Shown: in pieces, positions 28,686 to 37,864 of the stretch
How positions within the stretch are numbered: position 1 is the stretch's first letter
Layout: every line of letters starts with the position of its first letter
Assembly: GCA_004173455.1 (NCBI GenBank)
Contig: SECL01000012.1
Coordinates: forward strand, 20,401-84,400
DNA from: Moraxellaceae bacterium
GTDB taxonomy: Bacteria > Pseudomonadota > Gammaproteobacteria > Pseudomonadales > Moraxellaceae
Length of the DNA stretch: 64,000 bases
Direction: 5' to 3'
Notes under the pieces: model-generated
What the model saw: the letters and a program-made list of their open reading frames with translations, nothing else
Told to the model about the DNA's origin: nothing
Databases searched by the model: none
Translations under genes and position numbers: made by a program

Positions 28686-29591
28686 TCAAACTTGCACATT
28701 TTCTCGGCTAGCCAAAAAGGGTTTTGGCTTTGGGTAAACTGCTTTATCCAGTCCTGCAATACCTGCCAGCTCACAGCTTTTCTGATATAACCAATCCTGC
28801 TTTTCAACATCGCGTGCGGTACGACTGACTGGACGTGGCCATTGCACTGAATAATAGCCCCCAGTTTCCCCTTTATGTGCAGAACCCACCGCTAGATCCA
28901 CGGCCATAATACCGGCACGTTCGGGGCTGATCAAAAACAGCCGTAGCAGCAGATAAACCAGACGCGGCAAGTCACGCCAGATGTCAGAATCTACCCCACC
29001 TGGATGAAAAGCCTGCGTGGTCACGCCTTTAGGCAGACGGCGAGCCAGCGCAAAGTTAAACATCAGATTGCATAGCTTGGATTGGGCATAGGCGCTGGCA
29101 GGGCGATAAGGGGTTTTACCGCAAAAAGTAGATTCATCCAGCTGACCCAGTATGTGCGCAATAGAGGCCACATGAACGATGCGGGCTTCCCCACTGACCG
29201 GCACAGCCGCTTCCAGTAAGGGCAACAATAAATGGGTAAGCAAAAATGGCCCCAAATAATTCACACCAAACTGTAACTCAAAACCATCTTCGGTCAAATG
29301 CTGTTTGAGTGGTGCCGTTCCTGCATTATTAATGAGTACATCCAGACACTGATGATTTTTTTTATAGCATTCCACCATGTTACGAATGGATTCAAAAGAA
29401 GATAAATCGAGCTGATAAAGCTCTACGGTAGCCGTGGGTACTACTTGTAAAATCTGCTGGCGGGCGGCCTCGGCTTTGGTCATATTGCGACAAGCCAGAC
29501 AAACTGTAACCCCGGTACGGGCAAGATCAAGTGCAGTAGCCAAACCAATGCCAGAATTTGCGCCCGTAATCAGTGCTATTTTTTTCATCAT
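28686..29591 (-). CDS. Short-chain dehydrogenase/reductase, retinol-dehydrogenase-like
   Basis: NAD(P)-dependent oxidoreductase. Cofactor loop TGANSGIG near residue 10, NNAG, catalytic Ser region VHVASIA and YAQSK (YxxxK) are intact. The length (about 301) and the long C-terminal tail (GGYYSVQWPRP) resemble the RDH/WWOX-like SDR group. The frame is open 29 codons further upstream, but the MMKKIALITG start at 29591/29588 fits the family. It is transcribed away from a TetR gene 190 bp upstream, the probable regulator. Substrate unknown. Confidence 0.85.
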   Translation of the reverse strand: MMKKIALITGANSGIGLATALDLARTGVTVCLACRNMTKAEAARQQILQVVPTATVELYQLDLSSFESIRNMVECYKKNHQCLDVLINNAGTAPLKQHLTEDGFELQFGVNYLGPFLLTHLLLPLLEAAVPVSGEARIVHVASIAHILGQLDESTFCGKTPYRPASAYAQSKLCNLMFNFALARRLPKGVTTQAFHPGGVDSDIWRDLPRLVYLLLRLFLISPERAGIMAVDLAVGSAHKGETGGYYSVQWPRPVSRTARDVEKQDWLYQKSCELAGIAGLDKAVYPKPKPFLASRENVQV

Positions 29592-29782
29592 TGCTACCCA
29601 AGACAATAATTTAAAGTTTTTGAAGTAATTTTTGGTTTTATTCAAAAACTTTGTGAATAATGAAGTAGAATCCATCATTAATTAGGAAATCAATCATTTT
29701 CCATCAAATTAATATGAACTAGTATACATATTTAGAATGGGCGCCACTTTACATCTGACATTGGGTGCTGTCAAACACAAAT

Positions 29783-30529
29783 ATGACGGAAGGTAAAATA
29801 AAATTGGAAAACAGGATTTATGCGGGCATTGACTTAACCACCCGTAAAGCTGAAAGAAAAATGCGTTTTATTGAAGCCGGTATAAAAATTATCGGCACCA
29901 ATGGCTACCGTAGCGCGACGTTGCGCGTGCTATGCAGCGAGGCTGGCCTGACTGAACGCTATTTTTATGAATCGTTTTGCAGCACAGAAGCATTGTTTCT
30001 GGCGGTGCTGGATCATTTAACACTGAGCTTTAAAACACGGCTGGAAACCTTGATTCAGTTCCATCTTCAGGGCATGGTTGCTTTATCTGCCCGCACTCCT
30101 GACCAAACCTCTCAAACCGATCTGGCGCGGCTGGCTTTAAGCCTGTATTTTACCGAAGTCCGCAATCCGCATTTTGGCCGTATTACCTTGATTGAGGTGC
30201 TGGGCTTGAGCCCAACAGTAGATCAAAAATACATTGAAAATACCCGTGCATTTTCAACGCTGGTCACGCAAATTGTTCGCGCCATTGAGCCAGATATTTG
30301 CATTGACGCACAAGATGAAGAAATCGTGGGTACTGCGCTGGTTGGCTCCATTGTTACAACCGCGACAGGCTGGATGCTACAAGGCTATCCCTACAGCATT
30401 GAACAAATGGTAAACAACTGCCTGCAAATCCTGACCGGTACGGCGCGCCAGCTCATTTCAGCGTCGAGTCAGAATAGCGTCATTACTGTTGCAAATACTG
30501 CAACCAGTAAACAAGCTAACGCAATATGA
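29783..30529 (+). CDS. TetR/AcrR family transcriptional regulator
   Basis: The N-terminal helix-turn-helix is visible as AGIKIIGTNGYRSATLRVL, then EAGLTERYFYESFCSTEAL. The C-terminal ligand domain is about 180 residues. It is divergent from the SDR gene, which it may control. Start uncertain: GTG 29765 and ATG 29783 lack a ribosome binding site, whereas TTG 29804 has GGAAGG upstream. Its 3' end overlaps the 3' end of the convergent DUF3325 gene by 61 bp. Confidence 0.85.
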   Translation: MTEGKIKLENRIYAGIDLTTRKAERKMRFIEAGIKIIGTNGYRSATLRVLCSEAGLTERYFYESFCSTEALFLAVLDHLTLSFKTRLETLIQFHLQGMVALSARTPDQTSQTDLARLALSLYFTEVRNPHFGRITLIEVLGLSPTVDQKYIENTRAFSTLVTQIVRAIEPDICIDAQDEEIVGTALVGSIVTTATGWMLQGYPYSIEQMVNNCLQILTGTARQLISASSQNSVITVANTATSKQANAI

Positions 30530-30813
30530 GCCAGCTTTTTGGGTAAATAGGTAGCGGTCAACACTACCAAATAAGCCGCAACTGCCAATACCAGCCAGCC
30601 AGCCGAAATCCCTACCGTCACTCCCCATGCAGTCATGCAATGACCCAGCGCCATTCCGATCAAGGCAAGACCTGTTAAACGCAATATTAAAATAGCTGGC
30701 TTAATAGCCCTTTTACCCAATATCGTCAAACTATTATTGGCAAGCTGTCTACGCATGGTGGCACACAGCATGGCAAACCCACTATAAGCAAAGGCCAAGG
30801 ATGCAATCATCAT
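30469..30813 (-). CDS. DUF3325 family membrane protein
   Basis: A 114-residue protein with three to four hydrophobic helices and basic loops (MRRQLANNS, PKKLA). It is the last gene of a three-gene unit DUF3649-PepSY-DUF3325 that in Pseudomonas and Acinetobacter relatives accompanies TonB-dependent siderophore receptors. Its ATG overlaps the PepSY stop (ATGA). Function unknown; an accessory role in iron uptake or reduction is inferred from context. Confidence 0.78.
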   Translation of the reverse strand: MMIASLAFAYSGFAMLCATMRRQLANNSLTILGKRAIKPAILILRLTGLALIGMALGHCMTAWGVTVGISAGWLVLAVAAYLVVLTATYLPKKLAHIALACLLVAVFATVMTLF

Positions 30814-32426
30814 ATTTCTGACTCTTCTTTTGCTAGTACCGCTTTGGCCATTTTGAGGGCAGCCGCTTGCTGTCGGGCTTGTGCGCGCTGCTCAATCTTG
30901 TGCTGCATTTTAGCCATGACCTGCGTCTGGTTTTTCATCAGGTATCCCAGCATGACCCAAAATAATGTCGCAAAGACCAGCATGGTTAAATCAAATCCGG
31001 CCAAACGCCATTGCTGATTGATCACTGTTGTCAACAAACTGGCGTGTGGAGTAACTATCCCATTAATTAGCGGCACGGCGGCAAAGATCAAACCGGCAAT
31101 AAATAGCTGTTCTTTCCACGCTCGAACCCATGGCCTTAACAGTGCATGAATCAGCAGGCCTATCCAGACGATAAAAAATACCTTGATTTCCAGATCAGCA
31201 CGACCTACAAGCTGTGCGTCAATCAGGCGGTTAGACACAAAATAACCCGCCATCGCAGTAGGCAAACCCACAATGGCAGCCACATTAAAGCGTTCGACCA
31301 GATAATGCCCTACATGCAATTTTCCCGTTTTGTGCTGTTGCATACGGCGCTTGACCGTCCATAACACCATCCCAGAACCAATCATGCAGCAGCCCAGTAT
31401 ACCGGAACCAAACAGCAACCAGCGCATTGGCCAGTCTGCAACATGCGCCAAATGCAGTCCATAAACCGTGCCTGTAGCAACTGCCATGGCGCTGGGTGAT
31501 ATACCCGATGACAGCAACTCTCCATTAGTTGCATTCATCTGAATAGCGGGCACCCGAACATTCAATGTGGTTTCAACCGCAGGCACAAAGCTCACGGTTG
31601 CTGCTTGATCGTTAGGCGCATTCATTTCAATACGAGCAATATTTTGGCCTTGAAGTGCCTGATCTGCCTGCGCTAACAATTGCTCAAACGCCAGCATTTT
31701 TGCAGTTTTGCCGGTGGCTTCCGGTATGGCTGCGCTACGGTTGATGTCATCAAAAAACTGGTTACGCTCATTACCATATTTGGCCACTAGACCCCATGGC
31801 ATATAAATATAGAAAAAAATAGCCAGTCCGGTATAGGTAATCATGATAAAAAACGGCAGTGATAAGACTGAAGTGACATTATGAAAATCCAGCCATGACC
31901 GCTGACCCTTGCGTGGGCGAAAGGTGAAAAAGTCGATAATGATTTTTTTATGGGTAATGACGCCGGTAATCAGCGCCATAAACATCAGCATGGCCGCAAT
32001 ACCAACAATAATGCGGCCAATCAGTACCGGAAAGCCAAACAGCTCAAAATGAAAACGATAGAAAAACTCGCCGCCACGGGTATCGCGGGCAGCAATCTTT
32101 TCGCCAGTTTGTGGGTTTAGGTTGGCATTGTCATAACCCTTATCTGTACGCCAGTAGGCATTAATACTTTGCTGGCGCTGATCTGGCAAGGTGATGTACC
32201 AGCTTTTGGCATCAGGTGCCAGCTTCTGCATGCTGCTTAAGGCCACCAGTGCTGCTTGCTGATTAGTCACTGCTTGTAGTTGAAGCTCAGGTGTCATCCA
32301 CTGGCTGATTTCTTCCTTAAAATATGCTGAAGTTCCAGTGGCAAAAATGGCAAATAACACCCAGCCTAGCACCAGACCTGTCCAAGTATGCAACCACGCC
32401 ATGGATTGGCGAAAACCGTTTTTCAT
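30810..32426 (-). CDS. PepSY-associated transmembrane protein (iron-uptake associated)
   Basis: A 538-residue inner-membrane protein with an N-terminal helix (TWTGLVLGWVLFAIF), a periplasmic PepSY-like part (about 60-130 and 210-300), and several further helices carrying conserved histidines (FHNVTSVLSLP, YGLHLAHVADWPMRW), which suggest b-type haem binding as in PepSY ferric reductases. It is flanked by the DUF3649 and DUF3325 genes and lies downstream of a Fur-box-like sequence. Likely role: reduction or release of siderophore iron in the periplasm (inference). No TonB receptor is encoded next to it. Confidence 0.85.
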   Translation of the reverse strand: MKNGFRQSMAWLHTWTGLVLGWVLFAIFATGTSAYFKEEISQWMTPELQLQAVTNQQAALVALSSMQKLAPDAKSWYITLPDQRQQSINAYWRTDKGYDNANLNPQTGEKIAARDTRGGEFFYRFHFELFGFPVLIGRIIVGIAAMLMFMALITGVITHKKIIIDFFTFRPRKGQRSWLDFHNVTSVLSLPFFIMITYTGLAIFFYIYMPWGLVAKYGNERNQFFDDINRSAAIPEATGKTAKMLAFEQLLAQADQALQGQNIARIEMNAPNDQAATVSFVPAVETTLNVRVPAIQMNATNGELLSSGISPSAMAVATGTVYGLHLAHVADWPMRWLLFGSGILGCCMIGSGMVLWTVKRRMQQHKTGKLHVGHYLVERFNVAAIVGLPTAMAGYFVSNRLIDAQLVGRADLEIKVFFIVWIGLLIHALLRPWVRAWKEQLFIAGLIFAAVPLINGIVTPHASLLTTVINQQWRLAGFDLTMLVFATLFWVMLGYLMKNQTQVMAKMQHKIEQRAQARQQAAALKMAKAVLAKEESEI

Positions 32427-32429
32427 TAG

Positions 32430-32738
32430 TTATCCTGCCATACCAGAATGAAGCGCAAAATACAAGGATGCCGCTGCGCTCATTAGTACGGCCAGAATCA
32501 GGTAGAGTTTCAGCAAGGATTGAATTGCAAAAGCCCAGATAATAATACCGGCAAACCAGAGATAGCTCAGCATACTCGACAGGATCACAGCATCAGCGCG
32601 AGTCATGTGCAACAGAATAGCCGTAATGGCAGTGACATAACCCGTCAGCACATAGCCTCCTACAAAGCCAGCCAGCACCCGCAGCAATACCTGACAGCCA
32701 TAGCGAGCACGATCGCCTAGCCAACTTATTTCGCCCAT
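32430..32738 (-). CDS. DUF3649 family membrane protein
   Basis: A small protein of ~102 residues with three hydrophobic helices, first gene of the DUF3649-PepSY-DUF3325 unit and only 3 bp from the PepSY gene. An in-frame ATG nine codons earlier (32765) overlaps a Fur-like AATGATAATCA sequence, so the later ATG (MGEISWLGDR) is preferred. Neither has a strong ribosome binding site. Function unknown beyond its link to iron-uptake loci. Confidence 0.75.
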   Translation of the reverse strand: MGEISWLGDRARYGCQVLLRVLAGFVGGYVLTGYVTAITAILLHMTRADAVILSSMLSYLWFAGIIIWAFAIQSLLKLYLILAVLMSAAASLYFALHSGMAG

Positions 32739-32755
32739 CTTGCTGCTTATTCTGG

Positions 32756-32766
32756 TGATTATCATT
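32756..32766. promoter_or_regulatory. Second Fur-like half-box core
   Basis: tgattatcatt (minus strand AATGATAATCA) matches the 11-bp centre of the Fur consensus; the flanks do not match. It lies next to the DUF3649 start. Confidence 0.35.
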
Positions 32767-32900
32767 GCTGATTACTCATTGGTTTGACCTTGCTACTTTA
32801 CGAATCATCTGATGTATTCTGGTTGCCTATAAAGATCGACTATGCACAGGATAGCCATGCAGGCTTACCCTGAGAGCAACAAAAAATCAGGTTCAATATA

Positions 32901-32919
32901 GTAAATGATATTCATTATT
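32901..32919. promoter_or_regulatory. Fur box upstream of the DUF3649-PepSY-DUF3325 operon
   Basis: The 19 bases from gtaaatgata through ttcattatt agree with the Fur consensus GATAATGATAATCATTATC at 15 of 19 positions. It lies ~160 bp upstream of the operon, so iron-repressed expression is likely. Confidence 0.65.
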
Positions 32920-32977
32920 ATTTTCAATAATTATATTACTGAATTTTTTAACAGTTCCAACCATACAATGCCAACCA

Positions 32978-33005
32978 TAAAAAAAAGACTTCCGAAGAAG
33001 TCTTT
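32978..33005 (-). terminator. Intrinsic terminator after fumC
   Basis: On the minus strand aaagacttc-ttcg-gaagtcttt forms a 9-bp stem with a stable tetraloop, followed by eight T. Confidence 0.85.
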
Positions 33006-33032
33006 AATCTTTAAACGTTTTATACAGTGCAT

Positions 33033-34424
33033 TTAAGCCTTAGGTGAAACCATCTGCTCTGGTCGCACCACTTGATCAAACTGCTCCGCCGTGACCAGCC
33101 CCAGTTCAACAGCCACCTGCTTTAAGGTTTTACCTTCCTTATAGGCTGTTTTGGCCACTTTGGCCGCATTTTCATAGCCAATCACCGGATTTAATGCCGT
33201 CACCAGCATGAGTGAGTTATGCAGGTAATATTCAATTTTTTCCAGATTAGGCTCAATGCCATAAGCACAGTTATCATTAAAACTATTGCAGGCATCACCC
33301 AGCAGGCGAATGGATTGCAACAGGTTAAAGGCAATGACGGGCATAAAAACATTCAGCTCAAAGTTGCCTGATGCCCCTGCCACATTAATGGTCGTGTCGT
33401 TGCCCAGTACTTGTGCCACCACCATGGTCATGGCTTCAGACTGCGTGGGATTGACCTTGCCCGGCATAATACTGGAACCGGGTTCATTTTCGGGAATGCG
33501 GATTTCACCAATACCACAACGCGGGCCACTGGCCAGCCAGCGCACATCATTGGCAATTTTATTCAGGCTCACGGCCAGCGTCTTGAGTGCTCCCGATGCA
33601 AACACCGCTGCGTCGCGTGCGGCCAGTGCCTCAAACTTGTTAGGTGCCGTCACAAAAGGCAGGCCAGTGAGTTCGGCAATTTTATCGGCACTTTTTATGG
33701 CATAGTCAGGATGAGCATTTAAGCCTGTTCCCACTGCGGTGCCGCCCAAGGGCAATTCATACAACCCTTGCAAGGCCTGATTTAGGCGCTTTAAACCATG
33801 ATCAAGCTGACACACATAACCGCTAAATTCCTGTCCCAGCGTCAATGGCGTGGCATCCTGCAAATGGGTGCGGCCAATCTTAACGATACTTTCAAATGCC
33901 TTGGATTTTTGTTCCAGCGTGTCACGCAGTTGTTTGACGGCTGGAATCAGTAGCTCATTGATTTCAACCGCAGCAGCCACATGAATGGCGGTTGGAAAAG
34001 AATCATTGGTGGATTGCGCCCGGTTGACATGATCATTGGGATGTACCGGATACTGCGCGCCCAGTGCTTGTCCTACACTTAAATTGGCAATATTGGCAAT
34101 TACTTCGTTGCAGTTCATATTGCTTTGGGTGCCAGAACCAGTTTGCCAGACCACCAATGGAAATTGTTCATCCCATTTGCCACTCATCACCTGCTCGGCT
34201 GCGGGCACAATAAGCTGGGAAATTTCTTTTGAAATCTGGCCAAGCTCGGCATTGACCATGGCTGCTGCTTTTTTGACTGTTCCCATGGCTTTAATCATCG
34301 GGCGCGGCATGCGCTCCTGCCCGATTTTAAAATTTTGTAAACTACGCTGCGTTTGCGCACCCCAATAGACACTGGCTGGGACTTCAATCTCGCCCATGGT
34401 GTCATGTTCAATACGTGTTTCCAT
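33033..34424 (-). CDS. fumC: Class II fumarate hydratase
   Basis: Iron-independent fumarase that hydrates fumarate to malate in the TCA cycle. About 463 residues with the superfamily signature [11 protein letters not shown], the active-site HPNDHVN segment and [10 protein letters not shown]. The start at 34424 ([12 protein letters not shown]) has GGAG 6 nt upstream; an ATG four codons earlier lacks one. As class II enzymes withstand oxidants and low iron, placement beside an iron-controlled operon is of interest but may be chance. A strong terminator follows. Confidence 0.96.
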   Translation of the reverse strand: METRIEHDTMGEIEVPASVYWGAQTQRSLQNFKIGQERMPRPMIKAMGTVKKAAAMVNAELGQISKEISQLIVPAAEQVMSGKWDEQFPLVVWQTGSGTQSNMNCNEVIANIANLSVGQALGAQYPVHPNDHVNRAQSTNDSFPTAIHVAAAVEINELLIPAVKQLRDTLEQKSKAFESIVKIGRTHLQDATPLTLGQEFSGYVCQLDHGLKRLNQALQGLYELPLGGTAVGTGLNAHPDYAIKSADKIAELTGLPFVTAPNKFEALAARDAAVFASGALKTLAVSLNKIANDVRWLASGPRCGIGEIRIPENEPGSSIMPGKVNPTQSEAMTMVVAQVLGNDTTINVAGASGNFELNVFMPVIAFNLLQSIRLLGDACNSFNDNCAYGIEPNLEKIEYYLHNSLMLVTALNPVIGYENAAKVAKTAYKEGKTLKQVAVELGLVTAEQFDQVVRPEQMVSPKA

Positions 34425-34655
34425 GCATAGCTCCATTTCATCGTTGAGAAAATATCGTTTTAACAGGACAAAACAAGCTGGCTACGCGAAACAGGCTGGC
34501 TCGCATAGCATAAGGAAATTTGTCGTGGTGTGCGATGTTTTTAGGATTTGATCAGAATAGTAATGATTGGTTTTTGCATCAAAACAGGCTTTGATGCAAG
34601 TTTGTTACATTAGGTAATAGAGAAAATTAAAAGGATGCTTATTGATAATGCTTTA

Positions 34656-35663
34656 TTAATTGAGTGGTCGAATAAACTGATAAAAGCGCCATAAGTCGCC
34701 GGCCATGTCCTCAACACTGCGCTTGGCCTGCCAGCTCAGGATTTTTTGGGCTTTTTCAGGATTACCAATCAAGCTGCCAACATCACCGGTACGTGCTTCG
34801 ACCACTTGTTCTGGCATGGGCTGCTGGGTAACCTCTGCAAAGGTTTTGGCCACTTCCCGCACGGATGTGCCTTTACCGCTACTGATATTAAAGGCTTCAA
34901 GCGCTTGCGCCTGATTGAACAGCCAGCCCAGCGCATGCATATTGGCCTCGACCACATCCATTACATGGATATAATCCCGTACCCCAGTACCATCGGGAGT
35001 GGGGTACTGATCGCCATAAATTTCTAATGTTTCGCGTTCATGACGCGCTAGTTGCACCAGATACGGCATGATATTGGATGGCAAACTACCCGGCCATTCT
35101 CCCAATACGCCAGTAGGATAAGCACCGCCAACATTGCCATAGCGCATAATTGCAATACGCCAGTGCGTATCGGCCTGTGCAATATCTTTGACAATTTGCT
35201 CGGACATTTGCAGGCTTTTGGCATAAGGGCTGGCGGCACTAAATATCGTGTTTTCATCAACCGGTTCAGCTTGATCCGCCCCATACACCGCCAGTGAGGA
35301 GCAATAAATCAGGGTTTTGACCGAAGTGCGTTGCATTGCACGTAGAATACTGGTGGTACAGGTCACATTATTATTATAAAAATCGAGCGGTTGATTCACT
35401 GAATCTGGGATAGATTTGGTGCCGGCACAATGCACCACAGCGGTTACCGCATATTGTTCGATGGTACGTTGCAAGGCGGGTGTATTGCGCACATCAAGCC
35501 GAATGAAGGTAACATAGCGACCGGCCATGTATTCCAGCCGCTCCAGCACTTCCATTTTGCTATTACATAGATTATCAACCAAAATGACATCATGACCGTT
35601 TGCCAGTAGTATCGCTGCCATATGTGACCCGATATATCCCAAGCCTCCTGTCACTAAAATCAT
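34656..35663 (-). CDS. galE: UDP-glucose 4-epimerase family protein with altered catalytic motif
   Basis: Extended SDR of 335 residues. Strong GalE landmarks: GGLGYIGSHM at the start, YCSSLAVYG, RYGNVGGAYPTG, NIMPYLVQ and DGTGVRDYIHVMDV. The catalytic YxxxK, normally PYGKSK, reads PYAKSL, so the Lys that holds NAD and tunes the Tyr is replaced by Leu; codons tat gcc aaa agc ctg were checked directly. RYFNPVGA is also altered to RYGNVGGA. It may be inactive, use a shifted Lys two residues earlier, or do another reaction. Divergent from tusD with a ~70-bp gap. Confidence 0.85.
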   Translation of the reverse strand: MILVTGGLGYIGSHMAAILLANGHDVILVDNLCNSKMEVLERLEYMAGRYVTFIRLDVRNTPALQRTIEQYAVTAVVHCAGTKSIPDSVNQPLDFYNNNVTCTTSILRAMQRTSVKTLIYCSSLAVYGADQAEPVDENTIFSAASPYAKSLQMSEQIVKDIAQADTHWRIAIMRYGNVGGAYPTGVLGEWPGSLPSNIMPYLVQLARHERETLEIYGDQYPTPDGTGVRDYIHVMDVVEANMHALGWLFNQAQALEAFNISSGKGTSVREVAKTFAEVTQQPMPEQVVEARTGDVGSLIGNPEKAQKILSWQAKRSVEDMAGDLWRFYQFIRPLN

Positions 35664-35732
35664 GAAATTACCTCAATCAATATTTTAAAATTCGTAACAG
35701 TATTATGATATATGAAACTTTACGTTGGAATC

Positions 35733-36107
35733 ATGACCATCATGACACTACTTTTGTTAACACAGTCAGGTACGAATCCAATTGCATGGCATGCCTTTCA
35801 ACTTGCCCAGTCCCTGCTCCACGCTCAACACACTGTACAGGTTTTCTTTTATCAGGATGCTGTGACAATTGCAAACGCCCTGAGCTGGCGACCACAGGAT
35901 GAACTTAATCTGGGGCAACAATGGCAGCAATTGGGGATTGATTTACCAGTCTGTGTGAGTGCCGCGCTCAATCGTGGCGTTACAGATGAAGACAACGCCA
36001 AACGGCATCAGCTCAATACTGCCAACCTATTGCCAGAGTTTCGGATGGCTGGTCTGGGCGAACTGGCGGATGCCATGATGACAGCCGAGCGCACCCTTCA
36101 ATTTTAG
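35733..36107 (+). CDS. tusD: Sulfurtransferase complex subunit TusD
   Basis: DsrE-family subunit that receives persulfide sulfur from TusA within the TusBCD heterohexamer and passes it to TusE for tRNA 2-thiouridine synthesis. The active Cys lies in GIDLPVCVSAALNRG (Cys74 from this start), just where TusD has it, followed by the typical TDEDNAKRH. In-frame ATGs at 35712, 35733 and 35742 are possible; the middle one has TGGAA nearby. First gene of tusDCBE. Confidence 0.92.
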   Translation: MTIMTLLLLTQSGTNPIAWHAFQLAQSLLHAQHTVQVFFYQDAVTIANALSWRPQDELNLGQQWQQLGIDLPVCVSAALNRGVTDEDNAKRHQLNTANLLPEFRMAGLGELADAMMTAERTLQF

Positions 36108-36185
36108 TCGGCGGTTTTTGTCATGTGGCTTAGGTGTGTCTTAAAGATCACGTTTTAATTTTATTTTCAGGTCAGGGTATTTATT

Positions 36186-36542
36186 GTGAAATCCATTTTA
36201 GTGATTTTTAGTCAGGGTGCTGGCACTGGCCAAACCTTGCTGGAAGCATTATCAGCCACTATGGTACTGGCTACTTTTGGCCTCAATGTCAAAGTTTGCC
36301 TGCTCAATGAGGCAATTTCCCTGCTACAGGCACCAATACGCTCATCGACGCCAGATTATCAGCAACCCTTTAAATCGGCTTATGCCATGCTGGAAAGTTT
36401 TGAGTTTTATGATTTATTGCCTATTTGGGTTTGCCAGAATCAACAAGCACAGCTCCAGCACTTTTCATCGTCCATTGAACATGAACTGGTTGATTTAGAC
36501 CCGGCTCTGCTGTCGCAATTTGATCAGGTGTTGTACTGGTAA
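36186..36542 (+). CDS. tusC: Sulfurtransferase complex subunit TusC
   Basis: DsrF-like protein of 118 residues with the start KSILVIFSQGAGTGQTLLEAL and the family layout of a small Rossmann-like DsrE fold. It starts with GTG at 36186. It is a structural partner of TusB and TusD; like most TusC proteins it lacks the TusD-type catalytic cysteine in the LPVC context. It sits 78 bp after tusD in the same orientation. Confidence 0.85.
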   Translation: MKSILVIFSQGAGTGQTLLEALSATMVLATFGLNVKVCLLNEAISLLQAPIRSSTPDYQQPFKSAYAMLESFEFYDLLPIWVCQNQQAQLQHFSSSIEHELVDLDPALLSQFDQVLYW

Positions 36543-36587
36543 ATGGTGTATCAGCGCCATTGTAAAATAATTAAGTAAGGTTAGCTT

Positions 36588-36884
36588 ATGAGCACGATTT
36601 CCACCTCCACCCTGCATCAGCTTTGTCATGCGCCCAGTTTGTGGACGAACTGCATCAACCAAATAGGTGCGCTATGGCAGCCTAATGATGCCCTACTATT
36701 ACTGGGTTCAGCGGCGCAAGGTGTGCATGATCCCCGCCTGAATGCTTTTAAAATCGTCTATGTATTGCAGGCCGATCTGGATATTTTGGGTATTACGACT
36801 GACCAAATTCAATGTAAAATTTTAAGCTATGATCAATGGGCACAGTTGGTATTATCACATCAGCGCCATGTAACTTGGAAATAG
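36588..36884 (+). CDS. tusB: Sulfurtransferase complex subunit TusB
   Basis: DsrH-like 98-residue protein with the pattern STLHQLCHAP, LWQPNDALLLLGSAAQG and YVLQADLDILGI, matching the small TusB/DsrH fold. It lies between tusC and tusE in the standard gene order, which supports an otherwise short and divergent assignment. TAAGG precedes the ATG. Confidence 0.85.
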   Translation: MSTISTSTLHQLCHAPSLWTNCINQIGALWQPNDALLLLGSAAQGVHDPRLNAFKIVYVLQADLDILGITTDQIQCKILSYDQWAQLVLSHQRHVTWK

Positions 36885-36981
36885 ACGAGCACCTTGCAAA
36901 TCCGTAAAACACTCACTACCTACTTTTTGAATAGGTTTAAAATCTGTTTTATATTTTGACCCAGAGCAATGACGATATCGC

Positions 36982-37314
36982 ATGAATAACACAACCTCTG
37001 CACATGAACTTCTACTTGATCAAGATGGGCATTTGCAAAACTATCTGGACTGGACACCGGACGTTGCCCAGCTTATGGCGCAAAAACAGGGTTTAACCCT
37101 GACTTCTGAACATTTAACCATTTTGTATGCCGTACAAAAATTTTATCAGCAGTTCGGTTATGCACCTGCTACTCGCCCACTGATCAAATTTTTAATCAAA
37201 GAACTGGGTGATCAGATCAGTAATGCTCAGCTTATGCAGGATTTTCAAACCGGACTGGTAGCGCGTACTTTGTCACGGCTGGCTGGACTACCCAAGCCCG
37301 CCAATTGCCTTTAG
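36982..37314 (+). CDS. tusE: Sulfur relay protein TusE
   Basis: DsrC/TusE-family protein of 110 residues. It takes sulfur from TusBCD and gives it to MnmA bound to tRNA. Family landmarks: LQNYLDWTPDVAQLMA, HLTILYAVQKFYQQFGYAP and the C-terminal end PANCL with the active penultimate Cys109. The second conserved Cys of dissimilatory DsrC is absent, as in TusE. Completes tusDCBE; mnmA is 23 kb downstream in this window. Confidence 0.93.
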   Translation: MNNTTSAHELLLDQDGHLQNYLDWTPDVAQLMAQKQGLTLTSEHLTILYAVQKFYQQFGYAPATRPLIKFLIKELGDQISNAQLMQDFQTGLVARTLSRLAGLPKPANCL

Positions 37315-37379
37315 TGATGAATTTCAACAATAAAAAATTCTTGAGCCATTTATTTCTTTAGCCCTTTAAGGTTTGGTCG

Positions 37380-37610
37380 TTACTTTTTAGTAGAATTGGC
37401 CAGTTGTTGATTGGACTGATGATTAGGGTCGGGATGTTTGAGATGACGCATCCCAAAAATAGTGAGTAGCAATACCAACACCATTAAAATGACAATAAAT
37501 GCCACAAACGCGCTGCCATAACTTTTACGCTTAAAGCCACAAAACCGGCACGGCTCCATGGCTCTAAATGTCAGATTTTTGCAGTTTTCACAGACAGATA
37601 CCACTTCCAT
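37380..37610 (-). CDS. Small zinc-ribbon single-pass membrane protein (paralogue of 18520)
   Basis: A 76-residue protein with an N-terminal zinc ribbon (CENC and CRFCGFKRK), one membrane span (VAFIVILMVLVLLLTIFG) and a hydrophilic tail rich in Asn/Gln/His. Layout and motifs parallel the protein encoded at 18520-18738: CxFCG, an aromatic-Gly segment, the span, then G(M/T)R. Function unknown. It converges with tusE and lies downstream of the OsmC-YcaO gene. Confidence 0.75.
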   Translation of the reverse strand: MEVVSVCENCKNLTFRAMEPCRFCGFKRKSYGSAFVAFIVILMVLVLLLTIFGMRHLKHPDPNHQSNQQLANSTKK

Positions 37611-37864
37611 GCGCTGCTTCCTTCGTATTTATCCTTTATCCATGATTGCTAAAAAATGACTGATACTTCAATAAACGTTCAGTGAATAAATATGTTGACG
37701 TGTGAATTAATGCTTTTTCGTGTAATACAAGATTAAAGCAGACCACAAAAAAAGAAAGTGACAGCTAGAGAAAGTGGTAAGGTCTAGCTTGTGAGCAACT
37801 TTTTTATAGAATCAGTTGTTGGTCTACAAGCCAGATGTTATTAGATTTGGCCAGATCATCAGGA

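Noticed and set aside
35705..35902. 65-codon frame at the start of tusD
   Set aside because: Out-of-frame overlap with tusD, no family likeness.
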